A stretch of 64,000 nucleotides of DNA from Chrysomallon squamiferum (Eukaryota > Mollusca > Gastropoda > Neomphalida > Peltospiridae): positions 18,556,956 to 18,620,955 of the forward strand of contig CM022671.1 in NCBI GenBank assembly GCA_012295275.1. Reading direction: 5' to 3'. Shown in pieces: positions 54,472 to 64,000 of the stretch. Position 1 is the stretch's first letter. The number at the start of each line of letters is the position of its first letter. A program made the translations under genes and the position numbers. The notes under the pieces were generated by a model. It saw only the letters and a list, made by a program, of their open reading frames with translations, made no database searches and was not told the DNA's origin.

Positions 54472-56364
54472 AATATAAAAATGTGTTCGTTTATATCCAA
54501 ATGCACACATGACCAACAAATATAAATAACATATATCATGCACAGCACAGACGCATATATAGCAAATAACACAAATCCTATTAATAAGATTGTCTTTTAT
54601 TTTGTTCTCAGCTGTAACTGCAGTAATACCCAACATATAAAATGAGAACCTAATCTGATATCAATATATCATCTCGTTTTGTTTTATCTTTCAGAGAACA
54701 ACATCTATACACTGCGTACAGTATACAGGTAAGGACAATTTTCTTATTATTGTCGTTTTAGGTTCTCGCAGAAACAGTGGTTTAATGATGTGAGCATACA
54801 GCTATTTTCAAGGCTGGTCTATCTAACTCTCCACGTTTTGTTTGTGAGAATAGATACGTTATTTCTCATGTGTGAAAAACACAAAGTGAAGATTAAGATA
54901 CGCATAGGTGCAGTGAGTCCTTTTTCTTCTCTAGATCACAAAATAATCTTATTTTTAACCTATTAACTGGTAATTTACCGATATTTCGATCAAAACTGAT
55001 AAACATGTTATAAATTTGTATTCAGAAATAATAATTATATTAAAACATGGGAAAGCAATTACACAAGCTCGATTTTATTTTGTTTGAGTTTTAAAGAATA
55101 ATTAGACTCATAAAAATTATTATTATATTTTATTCTTGTGTCTCGTGGATATTTTCATTTTGTGTTCTATTTATTACTTAAATTTCGTTTTAAGGTGTCT
55201 CATTTACATATGTTCATTTTACATACTTTCAAATATGTGTTTCTATTTTCAGTTCTTTCATTTTAAGTTATATATGTTTTCAGAAGTATGTAAAATGTAT
55301 ACAAGATATAAATCGTTTATCTCATTCTAAAAATATGTAAAATTTTCTTTTTAAATATGCAAGATATAAAATGTTTATCTCATTCTAACAGTGTGTAAAC
55401 TTTAAAAAAAAAATTTTTACAATGATATCCTAAACATAATCTTCATAAATTTAAAACATCTGCAAAGTGTAAAATGTATATATCATTCTAAAATAACAAT
55501 ATAAATATGTTATTTTATGCATTTTCTTGGTTTATGTGTACACTATTTATCTGTATCTGTTTTATGATTCAGAAATTTAACAATTCTTATTTCATTTGAT
55601 CATTTTATTACGTATTTTTATTTTATTTTATTTTTGTTATGTTTCATTTACGTCAAGTTTATTTCATTTTATTTTAATTTATTCTATTTTTTATTTTTTT
55701 ATTTATTATATTTTTTTATTTATATTTGTTTCTATTTTTTATTTTATTTTATTTTTATATATATATTTTTTAATTATTTAATTTATTTTGATTTGTTTTG
55801 CTTTATTTTGCTTTATTTTATTTTATTTTATTTCTATTTATTTTTTATGTATTTTTTAATTATTTCATTTCGTTTTAGATTTGTTTTACTTTGTTTTGTT
55901 TTGTTTTATTTTATTTTATTTACTTTTATTGTTATTTATTATATTTATGTATTTTTTAATTATTTCATTTCGTTTTGATTTGTTTTGCTTTGTTTTGTTT
56001 TATTTTATTTTATTTACTTTTATTGTTATTTTATTTTATTATATTTATTTATTTATTTTTAATTTAATTTTATTTCTTTGATTTCTTTCATGTTAATTCT
56101 TACAATACTTTAGTATTATCGGCATGTATGTTCGATGGCTGTATAGTTCTGAACATCGAAGTATTGCAGAATCAGTTTATGTTAGTGCGCCCGTTTTCAC
56201 GTAAAAAACTCTTTTATCTACGGTACCAATGTCCGTGATATGTGTTTCTCTTTCTTTATTTAATCGTACTGCACAAAAATATACTTTATCATTTGACGCT
56301 CAGATCAGATTTAGTTTATTTTTTGGGTGCTAAATAATTTGTTTCAATGTTACATTAGAGGAGG

Positions 56365-56436
<72 letters not shown>

Positions 56437-56977
56437 TTATTATTGCTTTCCTAATTGTGAAGCAATAGTTACGTTGCTAGTTATTTAGATTTAGTAACTA
56501 ATTTCAACAAACATTATCAATTGTGAAAAATTAGAAAGGTTACAGTTTGTCAGAAATAAGAAAAAAATGTCGCAAATAGAGACCGCACAGAATTAAGATT
56601 TTTGCCTATTTCTCTTTTGTTATTGTTGGTGATATTTTCTGTACTTCATCATTTTATTGGTGATTGTCTTTATATTCAAACTGCCTAAAGTTTTCCTGAT
56701 TTGTTTTTCTTCTGTACTGGCTCAAATAGATACGCTGGAACTTAATCAGAATCAAAGTCACGTCCGGTTGTATTTAACATATTATTGTAAACAGAGGTGT
56801 GATTTTATCTTCAGAATTATGTCGGTGTCACATTTCTTTTTTTTTTTTTTCTCGGAACTTGCAAGAACAAACTTGTAAACAGAAATACCAGGAAGTCTAT
56901 TGTTTGTGATTTTTATATCGACATTTTATATAGTAATATTTCATTGCGACAAGCAAATCATCATCACCATCATTATC

Positions 56978-57011
<34 letters not shown>

Positions 57012-57036
57012 TATTTCTGGGAGCACTAGGGAACAA

Positions 57037-57102
<66 letters not shown>

Positions 57103-57881
57103 TAAATAATAACAAATACTAAATAATGATGATGATGATGATGATGATGACGATAGTAGTAGTTATAGTTGTAACAGCTGTGGACGTTCTCTTAATTGTG
57201 AATTATAAATGGATAAATAATAATTTTTGAATAGGAAGAAAAATAACATTAGGTAACCTTTATATAAGATGACATGGATTATGCCCCTTTATCAAAGTAC
57301 CGTTTGTTTTCCTGCAAGTTATTGTTTGCTTTCGTTGATATTGTAAAAAAGGTTAAAGATTAAATATAGCAGGACAGTAAATTAATTTAGTAATTTGATA
57401 CTGGGATTATTAGTTTGTTAATGGACAACTGACTGACACGGTAAAAACATAAAATAAAAACTGCTCGACTTTTGTAGTAAAACAAGCATCATTGCTTGAA
57501 TCTGTGCCTACAAGTCATAGGGTTAAAAATGAGTAAACTGTAGAAAAAATATTTTAGTTTATTTGAAATGTTTTTCAGACTGCAACAGTGATAACATCGT
57601 GCCTAATCAGGTTAATTTTATGGGTAAGCCAGAAACAATGGATGCCAAGCCATATCTTACAAACTATCCAAACGGGAAATCTTATCCAGGAATAAATGTA
57701 ACTTGGACGCCTCCTTTCCATGGTGAGTAATAGGAGAATTCAGACATTAAATAGTATAATAAAAATAAAAATAGTAAAAGTAGTAATAATAGTAGAAGTA
57801 GTGGTGATAATAGTAATAGTCGTAGTGTTAGCAGCTGAAGTAGTTGTAATAAAAAAAAAAAAATAATAAAATAAAATAAAA

Positions 57882-57920
<39 letters not shown>

Positions 57921-60157
57921 ATGATACCCCATAAAAAGAAAAAAACGAAAAAAAAATAAAAAAAAAAGAAAAAAAAAAAAAAGAAAAAACAAGAAGATGA
58001 ATTCTCATAAACATATTTGCCCAAATGGTCCTATATTATTTACATGCATAAATAATACTAACACAAACTAACAGTGTAATATTACCTTTGGTTATTTAAC
58101 AGCTGCCGGCATCAGAGACCTCAAAGGTTTTTTTCTTGCTATGAATCCGATAGTCGGAGCCACGAGGGAAATATGCCGTGTTTTTGACTTCTCACAGAAT
58201 AATTTCACTGCCGCTGATGTTCGGGTAAGCAGACAGTGTTACTAATTCGTCAAAGGCGCAATTTACTGGTCAGTGTTTGTCAGGGACGTATGATATCACT
58301 GTTTTATAAGCCTTGTACAAAAGTTATAAATATTTTCTATGAGTTTTATACACTGTCACAGCTTCTTATAATATTTTTTTTTTTCTTCATTGTGTTGGAA
58401 TATAGTAAATGTTATACAGTATCTTGGTGTGTTAATTCATTCTAATATTTTGTCTATACTTTATTCTTAGATCTAGCAGTATCACACACCCGACTATGTT
58501 ATTTCCCTTATACATGCTAATACACGCAAACATACACACATATGCAAGCATATTAAGTATACACATTATAATTATAAACACGAAATACAGATATATCTTA
58601 AATAGAATTATTAATTATAGAAATATGTTAAATATGCATTCGAAATTCAGAATAGTAAACACACACAGATAAAATACACATATATTAAGTATGCACATTA
58701 AATGTGGACCTTCATTAAGTTTTAACTAAGTTCATGTATATACAGGGTGGCAATAAAGTCACTATACAGTTACTTACAATAACAATTAAGACAAAGCAAT
58801 TAATCAACAGTTCAGAAATTTATTATTAAAATGGCTCTGGTTAATTCTGGTTAATAACAATAAAATACTATGGTAACAATAATAAATTAATTACCGATAC
58901 TGTTCGAACTACAAACTGTTTTTCTGATTCTGCTTCATTTTTTCATGATAAGTAATTGTATAGTGACTTTATTGCCAGGTTGACTTTATATACAGTGGTA
59001 CCTTGACTTACGAGTTTAATCTGTTCCGTGATCGAGCTCGTATATCAGATCAGTTTTCCCAATAGAAATTAATTGAAATACCACCATTAATCCTTTCCAG
59101 CCCCCCCCTCAAACCACCCCATTTTTTTTTGTACGTGTTTTTAAATAAGATAAAATGTTTATATAAATCAAATATTGTATAGAAACAAAATAAAATAGAA
59201 TGTAAAGAAATAAATTGGTTTTGACAAGTGTATATATCTTGGAGATCAGATAAATTATTTTAACGCCTTTGGCTGGCGTTATAGCCTTTATTGACTCCTT
59301 CTGCTTCAACTACGCTCGTTCTGCCTTGCCAGTTCGACCACATGCACACCTCCTCGTTCATGTTTTTCTATGATTTCATGCTTTAATTCAATTGACATCA
59401 TCCGCTTCTTCTTCTCTTCACTGTCCTTTGCATTCACTTTCTTACGATCCATGGTCAGAAATAAGAAATTTGGCAAAATACTCCACAAAACGCTAGCACA
59501 ACACAACAGAGACACAACAGAGGTAACCACGTGAAGTAAACGAGTGAGACGCGGGATGCTGCCGGATGTTGTGTTGTTCGTTGCGCCAACTACCGTGGCG
59601 CATCTGAAGCTCGCTCGTAACTATGATTGTAGCTCGCAACTCAAACCAAAACCTCGCCAAAAGCCACAGCTCGTAACTCGGAAAACTTGTAAGTTGGGAC
59701 ACTCGAAAGTCAAGGTACCACTGTATTAAAGAAACACATTATGCACAGACATACATTACATTCAGTCAAATATTAATATATACAAATATTTTCAGAAACA
59801 ACTTGAACATTTTATCCACAATTGATTTACCTTTAAGAGCAGTGTTTTATTTTTGCAGTTAACGTTCAACAAGGAGATATTTGGTGTTATTGGCGGTACT
59901 GATGTGATCTACATGGTTTCCGTCTACACACTGCCCACTTCTGAAGACGATGCACAACGTTCGTTACTTTCTAGGTACCAGTTTGTCCACCCACAGGGAA
60001 GGAGTAAGTTTAGCACAATACTGAAATATTCCCGTCCCCCTCTGACACTATCTGTCTTTCTCTCTTTCTCTCTGTCTATCTTTCTGTCTGTCCGTCTGTC
60101 TCTGCTTCTCAATAAACAGCAATTATCATAAAATAACAACAAAAAAATATATTTATA

Positions 60158-60208
<51 letters not shown>

Positions 60209-60599
60209 GCAAGTGGAGGTGTTAGTAGTGCATACAACTGGGCTGCGTCCATGACGTATGATAACTCCACCCCAGGGGAAGTGAAAGCTGGTTTTGGACT
60301 GGCTCCTCCAGAATTGACGTTTGAAGAATATACTCTAGAAATTGTGAAGCGTGGAGACAAAAACGTTTTCCTATCAACGATAATAAGAAAGGTAAATAAA
60401 CATCGTTATTAATGTAACTCAACAAAAAAAAAAAAAAAAAAAAAAATGAAAGAAAGAAAAGAAATTAAAACGATAAAATAATATTTTCATATAAATAATA
60501 AATCAGATAAACAGAGTAAAAGAGTAAAAGTAAAACAATAACAAACATTTCTGTTATGAAAAATAAACAGCAAGATGGAGAAGAAGAATGGTAATATAT

Positions 60600-60639
<40 letters not shown>

Positions 60640-61021
60640 GGGCGGAGTATGAGGGGTTTCCCAGCTGTACGGACACATCCCCCGGCTAGAAAAAAAATAA
60701 AATAAAATTACCCTAAACCCCATTAAAGTAAAGTAATAATAAATTAAAATAAATAAATAAATAATAAATAGAATAAATTAGGTGTGTACCCACTCATGCT
60801 CTGAATGATATTCGAGCTGAACTGGATGTCACCGCACAGTTTGATTTGCTGATGCACTGAGAGCCGCGACAAGCCCTGTTGAAGAGATAGCAAGAACTGT
60901 GAATAAACAGTTGTTATTAACATTTATATATTTCATTATTATAAACACTTACATATTGCTATGGAAACGGGGTCGGCACGGAAAGTCGACAAATCTATTT
61001 TGTTTAGTACCGGGACGTAGA

Positions 61022-61078
<57 letters not shown>

Positions 61079-61417
61079 CGTGCGTATGTGTGTTTGTTTT
61101 GTGTGTGTGTGTTTGTGTGTGTGTTTGTGACAGTGGCGGCATTGGAGATGAATTCCATTTTGTATCAAAATGTTTATTTTATAATCATATTATAGTATCA
61201 TATTTAAAGAAATATTTGTATACAACACCATCTACTTTTAACATAATCAATCTTTTGTTTTCAAAAATATAAAAACTTTAAGGAATTTTGATAAATATGT
61301 AATTTAATTTGTAACTACATATACACTTTTAAGATCATTTATACAAGTTGTCGATTTCGCGGGCCATAACCAAAGAAACACGTTCTAAGCTAAAGCATAA
61401 TCAGCCCCTGATACACA

Positions 61418-61453
<36 letters not shown>

Positions 61454-61785
61454 GGGTAATTACTATACAAAAATGTATATATTTTATTTATTTCAGTCGG
61501 ATTTGACAAATAAACAGTGGGCCTCATGGACCTTCAAGAAAATACCCAGAGGTTTTTGGCGAGTGAGGGTAAGTAACAGCCTAATTATTAGATAGTCAGC
61601 ATATTCCCTGTGTTAAGGTTGTAACAAATCATAATACAGACAGTCTTTATTAACTTGACGACAAAATAGCACGACCAGTAACAACAACGAAGACAAGAAC
61701 CTTATATAATAAACGAGCAATACCGATATATGATTTAAAATGTATACATTTGTAACAGTATATACCTATGTATATATTTGTTAGC

Positions 61786-61838
<53 letters not shown>

Positions 61839-62144
61839 AAACACACACACACATACTGTGATACGATTTAAAATGTATATACATGTACCTTTACATGTAT
61901 ATACGTAGAGAGATATATAAAAGAGATACAGGTACGTAGGTTGATAAACAAATAAATAGAACATATATGTATGTATAATTATGTTAATGTATTCAATTTA
62001 TATTTATTTCAACAGGTCCAGCCCAAGGACCACTATCATGCAGATGATACAAAATGCCTGTGTTATGAAAAAATACTTGAACCAACAAACCTTGGCCGTA
62101 GACTGTGTAGACCGTGTATGATCACACAAACCAATGAATTTTTC
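50370..62144 (+). CDS. IL17RD: Interleukin-17 receptor D-like protein, 5' part (330 residues), runs off the window
   Basis: Eight coding exons in phase: 50370-50531, 54695-54728, 57579-57722, 58103-58224, 59859-60003, 60210-60391, 61497-61568 and 62016-62144 (990 nt); all introns are GT-AG. Residues 1-24 are a signal peptide (LVLLCGLILLLSEPTSS). The ectodomain begins with GNCTNGFYQGVYY, then a Cys pair across the 34-nt exon and DCNSDN. YPNGKSYPGINVTWTPP with AAGIRDLKGFFLAM is the first receptor FN3 domain, as in IL-17RD. DVIYMVSVYTLP and YQFVHPQGR follow, then a second domain (ELTFEEYTLEIVK, SWTFKKIPRGFWRVRV). Exon 8 holds CLC and LCRPC cysteines. Several N-glycosylation sequons (NMT, NCT, NVT, NFT). 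The transmembrane segment and intracellular SEFIR domain must lie beyond the edge. Assignment to the IL-17 receptor family is by remembered motif order; the D subtype is less sure. Confidence 0.72.
50793..50950 (+). repeat. (AAT)n microsatellite cluster in intron 1 of the IL-17 receptor-like gene
   Basis: Two long AAT tracts (50793-50847, 50921-50950) with AGT/AAC variants between, following a (TTC)n block at 50757-50790. Confidence 0.9.
52397..52729 (+). repeat. (CT)n tracts alternating with a repeated AT-rich unit
   Basis: (CT)n at 52397-52490, 52505-52529, 52613-52655 and 52708-52729. Between them are two copies of a unit containing TTTAAAGAAAATATAAAATTC and TATTTCG (about 52555-52605 and 52660-52708). 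A third copy, followed by its own (CT)n, lies at 54322-54466. Confidence 0.9.
52896..53217. promoter_or_regulatory. RFX X-box-like and CRE motifs in intron 1 of the IL-17 receptor-like gene
   Basis: GTCACCATGGCAAC at 53204-53217 fits the RFX X-box consensus in both half-sites. TGACGTCA lies at 52908-52915, next to GTTGCCTAGTGAC, a weaker X-box-like word. The surrounding 53140-53480 is unique and less AT-rich than the rest of the intron. Enhancer or alternative promoter use is inference. Confidence 0.3.
53047..53735. repeat. (AAT)n/(GAT)n at 53047-53100 and an (AAT)n-(ATT)n inverted pair at 53655-53735
   Basis: The second block switches from about 40 bases of AAT to about 40 bases of ATT with no spacer, a perfect self-complementary hairpin. 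Its long I/L/N translations in every frame are artefacts. Confidence 0.9.
53947..53981 (+). repeat. Poly(A) tract
   Basis: About 35 A, next to further A-rich sequence (53880-53920), inside intron 1 of the IL-17 receptor-like gene. Confidence 0.9.
54322..54466 (+). repeat. Third copy of the AT-rich unit with (CT)n tail
   Basis: TTTCATTAGATCTTGAGTTT followed by the AAAGAAAATATAAAA word and GTTTCGCATATAATC, then about 78 bases of CT. Same orientation and order as the copies 1.7 kb upstream. Confidence 0.85.
54695..54728 (+). CDS. 34-nt microexon of the IL-17 receptor-like gene
   Basis: Flanked by TTTCAG and GTAAGG. Translates as RTTSIHCVQYT plus one base. Phase 0 in and phase 1 out, the only phases that join the exons at 50531 and 57579. 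Isolated by 4.2-kb and 2.9-kb introns. Confidence 0.75.
54729..57578 (+). repeat. Intron 2 of the IL-17 receptor-like gene, with T-rich minisatellite and trinucleotide tracts
   Basis: A (TTTTA)-rich stretch at 55610-56080 contains a roughly 90-100-bp period marked by ATTTTTTAATTATTT at about 55764, 55851 and 55951. It also holds (TTTA)n/(TTA)n at 56368-56437, (TTA)n at 56980-57007, (AAT)n at 57037-57098 and (GAT)n at 57126-57150. No exon seen. Confidence 0.7.
57880..57921 (+). repeat. (AAAT)n microsatellite
   Basis: About ten AAAT units between exons 3 and 4 of the IL-17 receptor-like gene, with more A-rich sequence to 57980. Confidence 0.9.
58741..58984. mobile_element. MITE with about 27-bp terminal inverted repeats
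   Basis: TGGCAATAAAGTCACTATAC opens at 58748. Its reverse complement closes the element at 58951-58977 (AGTAATTGTATAGTGACTTT then ATTGCCA), one mismatch over 27 bases. The roughly 175-bp interior has no ORF, as expected of a non-autonomous DNA element. It abuts the Tigger-type element; superfamily not determined. Confidence 0.7.
58993..59723 (-). mobile_element. Deleted Tigger/pogo-type DNA transposon, 731 bp
   Basis: The ends are inverted repeats: CAGTGGTACCTTGACTTACG at 58993 and its near-complement ending GTCAAGGTACCACTG at 59723. A TA dinucleotide on each side (58991-58992, 59724-59725) fits Tc1/mariner-pogo target duplication. It lies in intron 4 of the IL-17 receptor-like gene. Confidence 0.85.
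59306..59452 (-). pseudogene. Transposase N-terminal remnant (CENP-B/Tigger-type HTH)
   Basis: From an ATG at complement(59450..59452): MDRKKVNAKDSEEKKKRM, then a helix-turn-helix-like SIELKHEIIEKHERGG-HVVELARQNERS, ending at a TGA after about 48 codons. This is the start of a Tigger-family transposase as I remember it. The DDE catalytic domain is missing, so the copy is non-autonomous. Confidence 0.75.
60392..61496 (+). repeat. Intron 6 of the IL-17 receptor-like gene
   Basis: Contains poly(A) at 60424-60446, (TA)n at 60604-60636, an unexplained GC-richer stretch at 60637-60690, a coding-like remnant at about 60787-60863, (GT)n at 61022-61076 and (GT)n at 61420-61450. Confidence 0.7.
61786..61838 (+). 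repeat. (CT)n microsatellite in intron 7
   Basis: About 26 CT units followed by a short (CA)n. Confidence 0.95.
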
Positions 62145-62303
62145 GTAGGTTTGTAAACACTTCTATTTATTAACACAAACTGAAGTGAAATATGACATAT
62201 TATATGAAATGTACATTGTAGAAGACTATTAAACAAGGGAAAGTGGTTATTGTTATCAACAAAATATTCACACACCCATATTCACATAATACAAACACAT
62301 GCA

Positions 62304-62371
<68 letters not shown>

Positions 62372-63841
62372 CACATTCATTCAATCCTACATATATAGCT
62401 ATATACATACACATTACTTATGTCGCTTCATTTTGTAAACTATTAACCATTATAAGCAGTTATTCTTTTCGTATGAACAGGTTAAAAAAACAATGGTTGT
62501 TGAGACTTATTAAGATATAAAGAATTACTTTTCTTTCTTTTCTTCCCTTTCGTTTTAACTAACCCATGAACTAATTCTGAACAGTAAATGTTCTCGCATG
62601 TTTTGATGAAAAAAAAAAATCTTTTGTTTTTTCCTCTGCCAGTTTGCATTTCTTTGCTGCATGAGAAAAAAAAAGGTCTAGATACATGATTATTATACTT
62701 ACAAGTTATTATTTTTTTTTTGACTTTGGCGATAAATCTATGCTAATTGCATATCACAATAAGAATAGAAAAAAAAATAATAATATAAATCGAGAACCGC
62801 AATTTTTTACATAGTGACGTCAAATCGTACATATGGATCGATTAGCAGTAAAATCTTATATTAACAAAAGAAAATATTTTTCAAAGCTTTTTGTATAACA
62901 ACAACAAATTTGTTTAAAGAATCACAGACATTATTAAGTTTCTACGTTAACCATACCATCTCGCTGAAAAGAAAATTTACAAATCAAATTCATATAACTC
63001 AAAAAAAATTGATTATTATCCTCCTAAATATTGTACAGTTCACTATTACTATGACAGCATAAGTACGTCTATAACCAAATTTATTTATTAGTCTCTGTTT
63101 TCCAACAAATTGCTGTTATAATTCAGAAAATCATCTAATGACTGGTTATACAGATAATTTAATAAAATGTTTAAAGTCATAAAGGATACTTAATTAAGAA
63201 AATCGTCTAAATACGGGTTATATAAATAGTTTTTAAAATGTTTAATTTGAAGCAAATTAAAATATTTCAATGAAATCTTTAGAACAAACTTACAGAGCTA
63301 ATCATTCCTGTTTCTCATGACTACCGAGAAATACTGCTGTAAATGTGTTTTTGTGCAGTTATACTTCGTTGATAGTTATAATCGGTCAACGAAAAACAAA
63401 ACAAAAAAACAAAAAAAAAACAAACAATAATTTGTAAGTATGCATGATATATTTAGACTGTTCTATTGACATTTTTTTGCTGGTAGATATAAAATTTAGC
63501 TGGTAGTGTTTTTTATTATGATTATGTAGGTTTGTATTAATATTTTACGGTAGATAATCAGGCATGGTTACTGTATCCAGTACATTTTAAAACGATAGCA
63601 TTATGTTAAGTGTTCCGGTTTAAAAGTTTGTCAGACTGATGAAGAGGTTTAATATCGGTCCTGGCAGCTCACGTAACACAAAACCAAAACCTTTTTGTCT
63701 AAATTAGCATGTTACTTTTTACCCCGACCAGCATATTTACACTTTACAGCATCTTCGATAAAAGCCATTTTACATTTTTAACTATTACATAATTACCTCA
63801 CCTTGCGCATTATCCTAACCTGAAACATTTTCTGTATTTAG

Positions 63842-63872
<31 letters not shown>

Positions 63873-63981
63873 TCTTGGAAGCGACAGTTATGCGCCCGTA
63901 TTTCGAGTGTCTGTATACCAATTCAGTTTTATTCTAACATTCAAACTACAACTTTTCCATTTTAATGTCTTATTTTTTTAG
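62145..63981 (+). repeat. Intron 8 of the IL-17 receptor-like gene
   Basis: Holds a (CA)n of about 29 units at 62305-62363 and a (TA)n at 63842-63862; the rest is AT-rich sequence with no exon seen before the possible acceptor at 63981. Confidence 0.6.
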
Positions 63982-64000
63982 AAGGCAATCCGCAGACTAC
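63982..64000 (+). CDS. Possible start of exon 9 of the IL-17 receptor-like gene, cut by the window edge
   Basis: A TTTTTTTAG acceptor is followed by AAGGCAATCCGCAGACTA, open in the required phase 0 (KAIRRL). Too short to confirm. Confidence 0.35.

Noticed and set aside
55596-56081. F/Y/L-rich ORFs resembling membrane proteins
   Set aside because: Degenerate TTTTA repeat; no Pro, Gly or charged-loop pattern and no conserved start.
62250-62520. HTHTHT ORFs
   Set aside because: Translated (CA)n in an intron of the IL-17 receptor-like gene.

Overview
The window is animal nuclear DNA. It is AT-rich and intron-rich, and full of di-, tri- and tetranucleotide microsatellites and long A/T homopolymers. 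The gene content (heterotrimeric G-protein gamma, REXO4, a Shisa/CYYR1-type membrane protein, an L1CAM/neuroglian-type adhesion molecule, an IL-17 receptor) indicates a bilaterian. A degraded tRNA-derived SINE whose wording resembles SINEs I recall from molluscs makes a mollusc my best guess, but this is inference. Almost every long ORF that six-frame translation gives here is microsatellite or shadow. The real genes are split into short exons, which I rebuilt by hand from reading frame, GT/AG sites and intron phase.

Layout: (1) about 1.0-1.6 kb, minus strand: a complete 67-residue G-protein gamma subunit on two coding exons. (2) 3.4-8.5 kb, plus: an eight-exon, 388-residue multi-pass membrane protein that I do not recognise. 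(3) 10.2-14.0 kb, minus: REXO4, a DEDDh exonuclease with seven exons and a one-base frameshift in exon 1. (4) 15.7-18.7 kb, plus: a 140-residue single-pass protein with six extracellular cysteines and a PPxY motif (Shisa/CYYR1-like). (5) 20.4-30.4 kb, minus: an 11-exon gene for a 675-residue L1/neuroglian-like surface protein. It has a signal peptide, one Ig domain, five FN3 domains and a hydrophobic C-terminus with no cytoplasmic tail, which suggests a GPI anchor. (6) 30.4-50.4 kb: about 20 kb without a convincing gene, holding microsatellites, a 72-bp minisatellite, a hairpin, a SINE remnant and a few transcription-factor-like palindromes. (7) 50.4 kb to the window end, plus: the first eight coding exons (330 residues) of an IL-17 receptor D-like gene, with a possible ninth exon cut by the edge. 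Its introns carry a deleted Tigger-type DNA transposon, an adjacent MITE and several (CT)n-linked repeats.

The genes are not an operon or an evident pathway. Three encode surface or secreted-domain proteins (Shisa/CYYR1-like, L1-like, IL17RD-like), one is a G-protein subunit, and one a nucleolar-type exonuclease. The most interesting points are the compact, apparently GPI-anchored one-Ig/five-FN3 L1-like protein, the recurrent use of T-rich microsatellites right beside 3' splice sites in at least six introns, and the REXO4 frameshift.
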